From the NCBI RefSeq assembly GCF_027942865.1, contig NC_134525.1:22443657-22507656 (forward strand): a stretch of 64,000 nt of DNA. Direction: 5' to 3'. The position numbers and the translations under genes were made by a program. This document shows, one piece after another, positions 1-38,818 of this stretch; within the stretch, counting starts at the first letter, position 1, and every line of letters starts with the position of its first letter. The notes beneath the pieces were generated by a model. It searched no databases, was not told where the DNA came from, and saw only the letters and a program-made list of their open reading frames with translations. Source of the stretch: Odontesthes bonariensis (Eukaryota > Chordata > Actinopteri > Atheriniformes > Atherinopsidae).

Positions 1-279
1 ACTGAGAAAATGGTGCCACAACACCACGGGGATATCTTGAAAAGAAGTCATACAGGCCATACACAGATGAAACTGCACAGTTTCAACTTCTCTGTTCCAC
101 TTCTATTGACGCTTCTGTAACATTTATAACAGTTGTACCTTCTTGGGTTTTGATATTTCGGAGAGATTCCTGTAGAGACGGACCATCTCATACATTCTTA
201 CCTGCGACTTCTTCTGTTTTTTAAACGCATCGCCTGTGGAGATCATGCCAGGTTACAAAAATCAAGCACGGCGTGACTA
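1..279. other. ezh2 intron, no recognised content
   Basis: Lies left of the hAT element. I looked for the ezh2 exon that should precede ECGFINDE and did not find it here, so this is intron. No other feature seen. Confidence 0.6.
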
Positions 280-287
280 TTTGAAAC

Positions 288-1406
288 TAGGGATGACCCG
301 ATCCGATCACGTGGTTTCTGACTCGATCGGTATCGGACGTTTCATCCCGATCAGCGATCGGATGTATAGCCTATCTATATATGTATATTTCTTCTATTTA
401 TTTATTTATTTTTTAATCAGAACTATAATATTTCAAAACAAATGGGAAAAAATAACAGCTTAGTATTTACTGTTATGTGGTGGTACAGAGTCAGACCGTC
501 TCAACCAACCATTATATACGTAGACGCCTCATAGACTGACGCTGCTTTTTGGAGCTGACCATGGATGTATCAGCGCGGCCGCCATCTTGGATGGGTCTCC
601 AATGCCTCCACATTGCATTTCGACTGAGGAAGGTTTATATCCCCAACTACAATAATCATAACTCCCCGAATTTTTGTGTCTATGGTCTCAACGACACACA
701 AAAACGTCGCATGCAGCACGACGTCACTTTGCTGCGTGCCGTAAAGCGAAGCAGAACACGGCAGCAGCTTGAAGCTGGGGGCGCAAATATCCGCGGTGCG
801 GAGGTATTTTAAAGGGGATGACAAAAACGTTGCGATTGCAAACTGAGATATGCAAACTTGGGATTTCAAGAGGTGGCAAGGACATCGCTAACATCCTTCA
901 TGAGAACCGGAACAGGCTCAAACAAGTTAGAGATGTTGGTTTTCATCAAGAAAAACGTACATTTTCTTCTGTGAAGCCAGAGGAGGAGAGTAAGAATTAG
1001 GAGTGCAGTTCCGAAAAGCACATTACTGCCTTACTTTATAACACTGTGGCACTTTTATTTGCTTATTTGTTTACATACCTGCCAAGTATTTCAAGTTGAG
1101 GTGCTGCTCGTTTTTATATTAGACATTGTTGCACTAAACTACAACGTGAAGAATTTGTTTATTACTTGATTACTTTTTTTGTTCAAGCTACCTCACAGAA
1201 GTGCTCTGTTTATAAGAGTTAAATGATAAAATAAGTGAATACATTTTTTTTTTTTTTAAAGTCAGGGACATCCTGGATATTTTTCTTCGCCGTTCTTCTT
1301 TTTTAATGTACTGTAGAAGTATCGGATTGGGACTCTGTATCGGCAGATACTCAAAATCAAATGACTCGGACTCGGGGGGCAAAAAAATCTGATCGGGACA
1401 TCCCTA
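288..1406. mobile_element. hAT-type DNA transposon, non-autonomous, in ezh2 intron
   Basis: The ends are inverted: TAGGGATGACCCGATC at 288 and GATCGGGACATCCCTA ending at 1406. The flanks are TTTGAAAC (280-287) and GTTGAAAC (1407-1414), 7 of 8 matching, as expected for the 8-bp target duplication of hAT elements. The interior (about 1.1 kb) has ATCGG-rich subterminal stretches and no transposase I can recognise. Confidence 0.82.
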
Positions 1407-1414
1407 GTTGAAAC

Positions 1415-1728
1415 CACACCAATGGTGCCTGGAGTGCCCGCTGTTGTAGGGGGGAGAATGTGGAGCATAAACCAAACACCAGACAGCACTGCATCAAGAA
1501 CCTCAGTCATCAATAACTGATAGAACTACATGGATGAGGGATTATTGTGGGAAACAGAGGTGCCTCCGATGGAGAAAATTAGATTAGATTAAATTGATGA
1601 GACAAAAACTGTCAGCACTCAAAAGTTCTTAATCTTTAAATGAGCCTTTTCCATACTGACCCAACATTGTTCTTTGTGGTGATTTCATGCTCTGAAGTCA
1701 TTTAAATGAACGTCTTGTGTTTTTGCAG
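1415..1728 (+). other. ezh2 intron end, no other content
   Basis: Ordinary intron sequence ending in the pyrimidine-rich acceptor TTTTTGCAG just before 1729. No repeat or ORF of note. Confidence 0.55.
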
Positions 1729-12506
<10,778 letters not shown>

Positions 12507-15500
12507 CGCTGTGTTCTACCTCCACAAAGGCCTTACACTCAAACACAAACACACCTTCACTTCAGGAAATCCAGATGACTTATCAGAATTCTAGAAACTT
12601 CAGGAAAACTGGGAATATTTGGAGCTGAACTGTTTTTGTTGGGTTTTTTTGTCATGTTTTTTTAACTTTCCATACCCATTTTTTATTTTAATTTTTCTTC
12701 CGTCAACAAGTCCTCCTCTTCTGTCGGGATGTTTGGATACATTACTCTTCCCTCTGCTGAAGGTTCAGATCACTTGTTTTTCATTGGCCAAACAGCTCCA
12801 CGGTGACAAGAGACAAACCCACACCTGTCTGCGTCGGAGCTTCAGGGACCAAAGTCCTCCACCAGCCGCTTTCACACCACTGACTCTGCTGTGTGTGATT
12901 CTGTGTGCAGCCACTTGTGAGTGGCTCAGTGTGCGTTTTTTTGCGACCTGAACCAGCCGCACGCTCCTCAGTACCACATCACTGTCGTTCACAAAGCAGC
13001 GTCCCACTGCAAAACAAACGGGTTTATAGTTGCTGTCCACATTTAACGAGCTTACAGAACACACGAGACGTGTTTGGATGTTGACTTTTCTGTTTGTCAA
13101 AGCTGAACAAGAAAGCTGCGTCAACCTTGAGCTTCGTAATCCAACAAAAGGGACTAAAGTTTTCCTCGTGCTCTCGTTTTGTCCGGTTCATTTGCATGAA
13201 AACATATTGGAATCATTTTGTAAAAGCTTGAAGGTAGTTGTTTCTTTAACTCCTCTTGGAAACCAGTCTTTGTCTTCAAACTAAAATTCAAATCTGAGAA
13301 TTACCACGAAAGCAAAGCATCTTAGAGCTGGTGACCGCTCGGCTTCGGGTGCTAACGTGAAAGGTCTAAGCGCTTTGGCGGCTGATGTCGACCTTCCTAA
13401 CGTTGCCTTTTGGCGTCATCTGCTCGCCTCAGAGCAACAAAGACCAAACCGATAGCTTTTATTCGTGCTCTCTTGATGCTCTGCTGTGAATCGGTCCTAT
13501 GTTAAGGTTTCCCAGCATGCCTCAGGAGCGTCCTTTTCGACCAACGTGAACCTGCTGCAGGTGCTAGAGCCGGCTCAGAGCTTCGTAAATACGCCACTTA
13601 AATCTTTTCCACGCCGGTTGTGTCCTCTTGAATATTCTCCCCAGTTGTTGTCCAGTGCGAACAGATTGTTTCCAAGCTATGTTAGGCTAGAGGTTGTAAT
13701 TCAGTAGAAGAAGTAGTTGGCTATGGTGGACATGCATGAGAGGAAGGACAGAGCTCTTCTTCAGGAATAACTTTAACTTCTGGGATATTACATCGTATCT
13801 GGAGAGACAGATCAGTTCCGTGAGTTTGTTTACGAACAGCTGGCGAGTGCGGTCACTTTAGTCTTTGCAGGTCAGACACGATTATCTAAAGTTGTTTCCC
13901 TTCTAACGTGCATCAAGCCGTCAAAAACCACCTCACACGAGCGTATAAACTCTTCAGCGCGTTGGCTTCCATTCATGTTTTATTCTTCTACCCGATTCAC
14001 TTCACCATTGTCGCCATCCTCCGATTCTCAAAAAACTTTCTTCATTGTCCTTCGAACAGCACTCTTCTTCTACCTTCCTTTAACGGCAGCAACAAGGAGA
14101 CTTTCCGTGTTTAAAACCTCCTGCGCAAATAAAGCATTAAGCATTTAAAAGCAGAAAATAAGAGGAAACCTGAGCTTACATCCATGCTGAAGCTTAGTTG
14201 TTAAACGTTCTGTTGGATTGGACGGAATCAAAGTTTTAGGCGGTCGCAGTATTCTTACCAGCCTCTGGAGACAGATTGGTGGTTAAAAAGCAACCTGAAA
14301 CTCAAAGCACCAGAACCGTCTCGTTAGTGAAGACATCTTATAGTCAAATGGATCTTAAATGACGGACCTTAGTAGCAACAAAGACACCTCGATAAAGTTT
14401 CTATACATCGGCCTTGCTTATACACACATCCATAAGACCAAACTGAGGCACTGCCAAGTAAACCAGCAGCATTTTTCTGAACACTTTGACAAAAAATAAG
14501 GCCAAACTCGGAGAATAAGAGCCCGTTTTCCCTCAGTTGAAACCTTCAAACATCAAAGATTGATCTGAGGCTGCGAGCACCGACAGTTCAGCATAAATAT
14601 TTATCCAACAGACAGAAGCTGTGATGGGAAACCTGCCCCTCGCTGCACTGCCTCGTCCTCGTGATGTCCGGTCTGTATTATGCTATCATGTTATTATTCA
14701 ACAACTCTTTCTTGATGTTAATTCTGGTGCTCGCAAATACTCGTTTAATGTCTTTAAGACTCTTGGCAACAGCAAGCCCCTCCCCGTACCTATAATTTAT
14801 TACAAACTTACGGTAAGAGACTGGGACGCGTCTCGTGCTGTTTGAGTCGGTGGATGAAATATTTCAGGGCCCTGAAACACGGTGCTTTGCTCGCAAGATT
14901 CCAACACCTTTCTGGAAATGTCAAATTCCACCTCAAGTGTGTGAATTCTTCCAATGGAAACCTGCAGGAATACTTCTTCTTTTTAAAAGACGATCACAAA
15001 CCTGTCACTGCTGATCCAGATGAGCCTTCGTGGAAACCTCTTGAACTTCCTTCTGTAAAAGGTGCTACAGAGATATGATAAAGGTGCTCCAGCAGCTTCG
15101 TGGTGGTTTATAGAGGGCTGGGTAACAAAAACCAAATGTCTCTACTGGGCGCTTGTTGGTCACCTGTGAGCATCATGATGAAAAAAAAAAAAACTAAATA
15201 CTTAAACCATGTGAATGAATAAATGTGCTGTGACCCGGCCCTCCCTGCAACTGCTGGGTATTTATCAGTTCCTCCCCGTCAGACCAGGACCACTCTTTCC
15301 TCCGATGACACCGGTGCTGATTTTGTAATGTTTACAGGGATTTTGTTGTTCAAAGTGTTGCAGATTAAAATATTATAAAAAGATGAAGTTTTGGGTTAAA
15401 TTTGTGTGACAGACGCAAGATTTGCCCAAATTTCCAGAATGCCCTCCTCATGCCCAATGTTTTTATCCTTTTCTTCCCCCTCCCTCAGCTGAACAAAGTA

Positions 15501-16250
15501 CCACTCTAGTGCCCAAAGTCATGACTCCTCTCCAGAAACTTTTCTACTCGAGCTAAAATAAGACACGGGTCTTATTTTAGAGGATTCTGTGCGAGAATCA
15601 TAAAAGCTGCGTTCATGATTTAAGCACGGTGGGATGGAACAGAGTCTCTGTGAGCCGAATGTTAGAGAAATCTTTCCTTGTTTTTATTTATCACACATTT
15701 AGAAAATGAACCACACTATACAAATGTCCACCGTTCAGCAATGAAACAGGCCTCCTGCATTAACCCGACCTCAAACCAAAACTGACGGCTTCAGGTGAAG
15801 AAGCGTCACGGCGGCTCCAAACTCACCACCACCCCCGGTTCAGTCACGGCGTTGATTTGATCCTCGTTCGGTGGACTCCGTGAGCTGCCCAGTTACTCAA
15901 CTCATTTTTACTTGGTAATCTTTTTCGCGGTCACTGTGGCGCAGGTAGGCAGTAGCATGCAGAAACCTTTGGATGCGGCTCTCCTCTGATTGGCTGTAGA
16001 CTAATTTATTACGTTTGCACTATGCAGAGAAGGGTTTGTTTATTCCTCTTAGAGTCTGTTGTTATTTACAATATGACAAGGGAGTGAGTGTTTTGAGTCA
16101 TACGGATGGGACGGGACAGGCGAGCGTGTAAACGGGGTTTCCCAGCCTCATCAGGAGGGGTGTTTGTTCCTTCATCGCTGCAGAAAGTATTCCTCCTCCG
16201 GTTGGTTGTTTGCTGTCATCTCGGTGCGGCCGCACGTCCGCCGCTCAGAG
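12507..16250 (+). other. ezh2 3' UTR and ezh2-cul1 intergenic region
   Basis: Follows the ezh2 stop codon. Candidate poly(A) signals AATAAA are at 14128-14133 and 15218-15223, so the 3' UTR could be about 1.6 or 2.7 kb. I found no conserved ORF, no RNA gene and no recognisable transposon. Open frames such as those near 12619, 14621 and 16106 have no family resemblance. The two genes converge here, so transcript ends may lie close together. Confidence 0.6.
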
Positions 16251-16260
16251 GGATCCACAC

Positions 16261-16266
16261 TTTATT
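16261..16266 (-). terminator. cul1: cul1 poly(A) signal AATAAA
   Basis: TTTATT on + is AATAAA on the cul1 strand, 87 bases past the stop codon, giving a short 3' UTR. Inferred from motif and position. Confidence 0.6.
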
Positions 16267-16352
16267 ACTCAGACATGAAATTAAAATGATTACAAATAAA
16301 AATAAAACTGAGGAGAGCCGGCGGGCGGGTAGGTGTGTGGAGGCGGCAGCAT

Positions 16353-30752
<14,400 letters not shown>

Positions 30753-31841
30753 CTGAGAAGGAAATAAAGTAAAGACGAAAAACATTTTCATGAGTGATCT
30801 TTGACAACAAGGTGGACCCAAAACTGATGTTTTAAACCCCAGGATAGAAAATAAAAATCAATCAGAAGAATTTCAGGTTTCACTGTGCTGTTAGTCACTA
30901 ACCAGGTAGGTTACATGGATTTATCTGCCGACACCTGGCTATGAGCTCTGTGGGCGCAACACTGACCCAATCCTGACGTCACTCGGTCAAAGACAGATTA
31001 GTCCACTTCTACACCTCCCTGATTTCCCCTCTCCAGCACAGTTAAGACAATACAAAGCTCGTCTATAACATTTCACCACAACAATCCATTTTTTACATCA
31101 AAGCAACTTGTATCTGAAAACTTATGGTATTACGGTGTTAGAATAACGATACGCCAGCATTTTAAACTGCCTCACACTTCAGAACAATCTGAAACACAGC
31201 TCAGATCCCAGTGTCAGGTCCAAGGTCAGGTCATGGCTGTCACATGGGTTAAATCAGAAGTGAATAGTGGACTGACTAAGCCTGATCATTAAGGATAACA
31301 GACAGACCGAAAGCTGTAATTTCATCCATGCTGACGGGACACAAGAAGGTAAATGAGCGCCAGACAGTGTTGCAGCATCAACATTTTTCAAGCCACAGAG
31401 ACTGAGGGAGAATGAGACGTACAAGAGAAAAACCGAGGAAATACAGCAAGGTGACTGCGTGACCAAATGCATGACATGTTATTGATTTATAAAATTAAGT
31501 GGTCGTTTTGTTTACTGAACTAAAAATCAACAGAAATGTAAAAACTGAGAAACCAAAACTGAGATTTGTGTCAAACAATCAATCAGTGACCGGAATACTG
31601 CTGCTTTCAGCTTGATCGGTCACAGATACATCCCTCTATCTGAGGCTGAAATACACTCAATGCTTCACATCAAGGTCACTCACACACACTCTACACGTCA
31701 TCAGCATGGAAGTTTGTAACTGGAATTGAAGAGACACAAAGCTCACGAAGATATGGGAAACTTTCTCCATCAAAGCATGAAATGCACTCACAGGTGAGAC
31801 AATGTTCAAAAACACAGATGTAACTTTCCAAATGATATTAA

Positions 31842-32240
31842 AGGGATAGTTCTCCTCTTTTGACATGAAGCTGTATGACATCCCATATTAGCAATATCAT
31901 TTATGAACAGTGACTTACCCCCCGCTGCGTCCTGTGAGCCGAGTTCCAGCCTAGTTTTTTTTCTTTTACGATTTTATTTCACATGAACAAAATCTGTATC
32001 ACAGAAGGAAACACGTTTTCCAAAATTGTATTCTAGTTTGCTAGGGTCCCGAAAATAAAGCGTCTTGCTTCTCAAAACAATATGCGTTCAGAAGAGTAAT
32101 ACAGTTGCATCACAAAATCGTTCATCCAGAAAAAGTCAGACCTCACATCGCTTGGCGCCATTTCTCTCTTCCTTCATATCACTACGCAGTAAACACCGTA
32201 ACAGGTGCGGCTATCGCTAGGTGGCTGTACGCATTGATAT
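31842..32240. mobile_element. TTAA-site element, left end (truncated or nested)
   Basis: TTAA (31838-31841) is followed by AGGGATAGTTCTCCTCTTTT and a long stretch (for example GCTGCGTCCTGTGAGCCGAG) that I recall as a common fish repeat. It begins like the ends of the TTAA-site elements at 6980 and 17324. The matching right end was not found; an apparent hAT-like element follows at 32241. Boundaries approximate. Confidence 0.55.
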
Positions 32241-32390
32241 GAAGGGAGGCCGATCCATATCGGCCGATTTTTTTAATTATTTTTTTCAAAAAATGTTTTC
32301 CCACTTGTCCTGCCCAGCATTGTCATTCATCCAAGGGCCTTCTGCCCCCTCTAGTGGTGAAAAAACTTGTTAAGTTGGGACTACCTCTGA

Positions 32391-32427
<37 letters not shown>

Positions 32428-32727
32428 TTTTTACCAAGCTAGAGAAGCTATTGTTTTGTTCAGATGCTTTTGTAATGGATGTTTAATTCCCATTTGCACT
32501 AAACTATATAAAAAGCTGATTGCTATTTATTTTGAAAGTCTACCAAGTAGTGTTTAAGTCGAGTCTGATGTTGCCTTGCACAAAATAATGATAGCAGTCT
32601 TTTCCACACAATGAAACTTACCGTTTGATACCATAATTCCGCGTTGTTTTTCTGTATCAGTATCGGCCGATACTAAAACTCAAATATCGGTATCAGAGGT
32701 GAAAAAAAGCGGATCGTGCATCCCTAA
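32241..32727. mobile_element. Probable degenerate hAT MITE
   Basis: The right end GGATCGTGCATCCCTAA resembles the end of the element at 288-1406. The left end AAGGGAGGCCGATCC matches it imperfectly. ATCGGCCGAT-type stretches lie near both ends. No clear target duplication. Confidence 0.5.
32393..32425. repeat. Poly-T tract, 33 bases
   Basis: Uninterrupted T run inside the probable hAT MITE. Confidence 0.95.
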
Positions 32728-35700
32728 TTAAAAATGAACCAACCTCCGAGCTGGGCAGATAAAGCTCTCTTTGTTCTGCCGACTGTGACGTACAGGGACC
32801 ATCTCTAAAGAGCAGCAGCCTCTGCTACCTTTCTTGAAGGATAAAGTGGGATACACTTTCAGCTGGATTTTATTTGCACGAAACCAGCTTATTCCAGGAA
32901 ACCACAAACTTATTCTACCCTCACACCATAAATAAAAGAATATGTTAATCTTGCACAAACATGACAAACACACTGTGAAATGCAAGTGGCTAGTTTTGGT
33001 ACCCGATGCTGAACCAATAACCTGCCTCGGAGCAGTTTATGTTCAGTGTTTCAGATTAAGCTGAGATTTTACCGCGTCTTCTCCTAACCGTTACCAAGGC
33101 GCTAAAAATCGGAGTGAAACAACATTTAAAACTTCTGAATGTAAGCTGACGTCTGGCATTAGAGACATAATTTAAAGTGACTGATGCTGTACAAAGGCTG
33201 GGTTGACAATAATGGACAAAAAACGAATGAAACCTGGTAAGTTGTACATCGCGACACCAAAGACGCTTTGCTGTAATCAGTAATGCAAAGGGCGGGCTGT
33301 GTGTGTCATGTTACCACAGTAACCACGCATTAGCACAGATTAGAGAGTTAATTAGACTACATATCAGAAAATATTGAATCAATGAGCTTGAGGTTTCTAC
33401 ATAAATATGGAACGGCGTCAGAGCGAAACACACTTACGTGTCAAGTTTAAAGCTTGTTGAGCAGCTCATCTAAATTAAGTCTTACTACTGAACTCACTTT
33501 ATAGCACACCCCCTCTGTTTAGATAAAAACAAGCTATACGAAGTTGTTCACTCTAGTGTTTTTCGGACATTTTAAAAACCAGTCCATTAGCTGAATCCTC
33601 AAATACGATTTAAAGATTAAATGATAAAGAAAACTATTAGTTGCAGCCCTGGCATTATAATGGTGGGCCTTCACTTGAGGCATTTTTGTGGCTCTACATG
33701 AAAATAAAAGAAAGCTGGCAGATTAACCCAATGAGGTTTACTGTCTAATGGCTCAAATTAGAGTTAAAGTATTTAATGGCACTGGAAATTCATACCAAGA
33801 ACATTTAAGAATATGTAGCTGCTGCGGTGTGAATGCAGCCAAAAAGTCTGCAGAAGGCGGGTGGATGAGTAGAATCTGCTGTGTGCATGTAGGCAGCGCT
33901 GCTAAATTTAGAAGCACCAGGCGGCGATGCCAGTCTCTGGCCATTCCCAGCCATTAGGGCCGGAGACTCAGGACGTGACACAAGTGCAGCAGTCTTTTAG
34001 TGGAAGAGGGGAGGAAGCCGAGCCGAGCCACCGGCTCTGTGCAGTTCCTGTTGGACTGCTGACAATGAAGACATGACGTCTGAGAAACCTGGCAAAAATA
34101 AGTCCGGTGGCGACTTTAAAGATGCTGGCAGGAAAGAATCTGCACATTCGAGATTTTAAACAAGACAATAAAAGTCCCCTTATTTGCAGTAAATAAATAT
34201 CCAACAATTTTTAGATATTCATGAACACAAAGCAATCTTAGAGTAAGCTGCATGTTGTTGTGCTATAAAGAGACTGAGTATCATAACTTTAGAAATCACA
34301 AAAAAAACTCCAGGATTATGTCCTAAATCTCCCTTTGTCAGACAGTCCAAACCTAATCTTATATTTTCTACTACCTGGAATTAGGTAATATTGACAATTG
34401 AAATTACTATCTAATCATTTAATATTTGAAATAACACAAACACTGTCATAATCAAGTGTGTGAATGTAAAATGTGCTGCTCCTCAGCTTAATCATTTTGT
34501 GTAAGTCAGCCAAACCAAGCTTTTTTTTTTTTTACAGAGCACCATCCAGTAACCAAATCTCAGAAGAGAGCATGCGTTGTCTGTTCGTTTTGCATGAATA
34601 ACCCTCACCACCTCAACCTCTCAGTTCAGATGCTGCAGTGCGTTTTCTACTTGTGGTTTTTCGGAGCTACACTCTGGGCAAAGATGATAAAGAGAAGCAC
34701 TTAGGCCACAGAGGCAGAGGAAAAGAGACGCCACAGCAGTGAGCTGCAGGCACATCAAGACTTTGATGCCTTCGTTAGTCACTAAAATCTGTTGTCTGCT
34801 CCACACCCAACTTCTGTCTCCATCATCCCTCCTCCTCCCTCTGTCCACAGCACTGCAGCTGCTGTTCTACCCTAACATCCACCAACTTCTTATACAACCT
34901 CCTCACACACAAACCACAGAGGAAAAGCCCTCGTGTTTAAAATAATTCTGTCACAGCTGGAAACAAAGTTTGATCCTCAAATAGGGTTATACCTGGTGAT
35001 TTGCTGTGCAGGGAATTCAATTAAATATCCCTGCCAGGACCGATCAGCTACTTAATTGAGTCACTCCTAAATAAAATAATCAGCTGCTTTTATTCAACCG
35101 GACGTCACTGTAAACTGAATATGCAGGCGACATTTGAAAATATTTAAAAATAACTAGTTTGGACCTTAACCAACACGGTTTTCGGTTCAATGGGTACATA
35201 TCAAATCTGAAGCTGAAGCTTTGTGTTGAGAAAACATGTAAACACAATCTTTCTCACTGCAGATTTGCACTTGATAAGTGAAATGATATGATTTTACTTA
35301 TTTATTTATTTTGACTTTGTCCAAACTTTTTATGATTTTATTGCATAGAGACGGTGTGTGGACAGGAAACCTTAGCAGATTGGACCCCAGTTTTATTCAC
35401 TAAACATTTACAAAGTTCCCATAAAGTTGGGACACAAGTGTAAAAGACTTTTACTTGTGCTCAGTAACTAACTTTCCCACCCAATTCTGAACAGCTTCAG
35501 GATGCTGGTTGGCGTCTTTGCCGATGGAAACCGAGCTGGGCCTGACGGCAGCGAGTTCGGCCCAACTGTAGACGCTTCCCATCCTTTCTGAACTCAGGAA
35601 GACAGCCCTACCTGAGTTGCTCCACTAGTTGCCATGGCAACAGGGGCAGACAATACCTCCAAGTGGCCATTGGACTACAGATGGTAGAGTGCCCAGTCTG

Positions 35701-38143
35701 TCTCTTGTGCATCTATTCACTGACAGTAAGAAAGGTGCCCTTCATAGCAGCACCGGGATCAGATTTCAGATTCCCACACCAGAGGGTTTTACATACGTAC
35801 CACTCCAGTGTCTGACCTATAATCAGCTCCACAGCTATGTGACAGAGTAACAGGATGTGGACAGCTTGCTGAGTGGCAACAGTTTCTAGTAAGCTTGTTG
35901 TGAAACAGGAATCTCAGGCCTGTTCATCCACAACATCAACATGTTCGGTACATTCCTCCTTCACCGGCAGCAGGAAGGCAGTCGGATTCAGGTGTCATGC
36001 CTAATTTCAGGAAACAACAAAGCTGCACGAGTCCGAGCCACATTAACTGAACCGATACGTACTGCTGGGCTGACGGTTTCTGCTTTTCAGAGCTCATCTC
36101 TCAGAAACTGGGTTTGGGTGTTTGTTTTATTATGAGTGTAAAGTAAATGCATCACTTTGAACTCTGAGAAATCCTAATTTAACACTTTTCACTGACAAAA
36201 TTAATAATAGATTAAAAATCAGATGTATAAACAGTGGCAATATTTGTTAGTTTTATTCAATAGGGATGCATCTGTTCAAAATTCCAGATAGTGTCTGAGC
36301 CAATAAAATGAAATAACTATAAGATCAATAATAAATTACAAGCTTTGTTTAGGATTTGTAGAGCGTATCAGTAGATATATCCTAATTTAACACGACCTGC
36401 ATTACACAGATGTATCTTAAGAGTCACAAAACACAACTCTGAAGTAAAATAAGTTGAATAAGGTCCTTTAAAATCAAACCCGAAAGAGCCAACTTTCATG
36501 ACGAGAACAAACCAGGGACAAAGATGGAAACAGTAAACCTGACGTCAGCTTCAGGCTGAAGTAAACAAATCAAAACAAACTTTTTCTTTACAAGTTTCCA
36601 TTGCAAACCATTTATTTTCATTCAGATACGACTGCCCACAAAAACACGTTCTTACCTTGCTGTCAGCAGCAGCATTTTAAATCCAACATCCCATCAAACT
36701 TTCATATAATGGTTCTATGTGGTGAGTCATTGTCTGCCAAAGACACTGGCAGGCAAACTGAAAGACAAAATTCCCCTGCATTTAGCTGTTTTCTGCTCTC
36801 CAACATCAAGTCTTTACAGCACTTGTAGTGCAGCTGAGATATTTGCTGAACGGGAGGGACACAGGGAGTGGTGTTGGGAGAGGCTAAAGGAAGAAAGAGA
36901 GGAAGAGCGGTGCTCGTGAAAAAAAAAAAAAAAAAGCTCAGCTCAGTAAATCAGATTACCCTGGTCACCTTTTGTCCTGGTCAGACTCAACAGCCTAATT
37001 ACCCACATTTAAAAAAAACAAATGCAAACCACAGTAAAAAAAACAACAAAAAAAACATCATCACACTGCAAAGTCACGACACAAAAACCTCACTTGCTTT
37101 AGTTATAGGCTGGATCTCCTCCCTAACAAAAGCTCCTGCTGAACACTGCGGGTCATAGCATTCTACTTCTTGAACACATGCTTGCAACATACATTTGTGT
37201 ACAGAAAACATCGTGGGCTAGGTTGGACTGCAAAGATGGACGTTTCATTAGCGTAAGCTGCTTTGCATTTCTGCTGCTCAGCATTCGGAAAAGCAGTCAA
37301 GTGGGAACCTGTGGCCCCTTTAGACTGACTTTACACTCGTGGTCCTCAGCGACATACTAACCTGACAAACCTGGACAGCTCAGAGAGGGTAAAGGAAGAG
37401 GTTGGACAGCACGGAACAAAAACCTTTTATGATAGCAGAATGTTTAGATACTGCTGGTTGGTAAATATTGGGGTCGTAGAAGGTCCAGTTGTCATTTTCC
37501 CTCTGCTGAACACAAATGCCGACTAACTTCCACTCAGTACATCAGGTGCCACACACGCTGCCTGTGGTGTAAACATCTCTGAAGTAATCACCTTCAATAT
37601 TTCCCTTCACATCATATATGGAAATCCAGCACTGTTCTTAAAGCCACAGAAAAAGAAGAGTCAACAGCACAACAAAAAGTCAGGTGAAGATAGCAGGCAG
37701 TGTTTTTGCGTTACTTCAAGCTGTGAAGAAGCTGACGGTGACAACAGGCTTCTCCTCCAACAGATTCCACAAGATGTGACGGAGCAGATGTTAGAGAATA
37801 CAAGCCTTTTCCTTGCTGATTGTCAGTTTTTTTTTTTTTTAAATAAAAAAATGTGTATTACTGTGCATCTAAATAAAAACCTACATAAGTGAGAACGGAA
37901 AAGTCAGTAAATATTTTATAATCGTAAATAAACTAAGCTGCTCTGTACCGTCATTGTCCAATCATAAATCCTCAACAGCTGGGTTTCCAACACCACGGAG
38001 TCACACTTAAGACTGTGTTAAATATTCACAAAAAAAAAAAAAATGTATTCGCTCTCCGTGTGTTTTTTCCTGCTTCTGAGACTTCATGAACATTAGGGGA
38101 AATGAAACAACTTAATGAATCACACCCGACCTGACAAAGATTT

Positions 38144-38166
38144 AAAAAAAAAAAAAAAAAAAAAAA
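38144..38166. repeat. Poly-A tract, 23 bases
   Basis: Uninterrupted A run in cul1 intron 1. Confidence 0.9.
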
Positions 38167-38787
38167 CGTTACTCACCAACTGTTTCTGCTGTGAGCCAGA
38201 AAACAATAAAACTCATCAGACTGAGCAGCGTCTTCCCAGATACAATATCCCAAATATTCCCAAAGATGAAATGAATTCCTGGAGAACAACTGTCTGACAG
38301 TTGCTTTCCCTGCCTCGAGGTTTGTTTCCTGTTAGGACTAAACCATTAATAACATCACCTATTCCGCCAACCAGTGACAACACAACACATCCTGGTTTAT
38401 TTCTGTGTGATTCACAAAGTTTTTGAAACTTTTTAAAAGGTTGCCAAAGATTTACCTCAATAGTGATTAAACAGTTTGATCCTGAGCATATAAAATGCGT
38501 TTACAAATGTACAGCTGAACATCATTACGCTATATAAGAAACAGAGAAGGAAGTCCCACCTCCTCATAACGAGGAAAATACAGTCAACTTGGCTGATCAG
38601 AAACCATTGATCATCCATAAACTAATAATACCAAAAAGTATTAAAACTGTGAGCATGTTGGTGTCGTGTTTGAATGACCACACGGGGGCTTTCTCTTCAT
38701 TTTGTAACCCCAATCCAACTGGATCGGACCTTTTAACACATACATGTCCCTTTCAATACAAGTGCTGCAATCCTGTATGAATGGTAA

Positions 38788-38792
<5 letters not shown>

Positions 38793-38818
<26 letters not shown>
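38793..38818. repeat. (AC)13 microsatellite
   Basis: Thirteen uninterrupted AC units in cul1 intron 1. Confidence 0.95.
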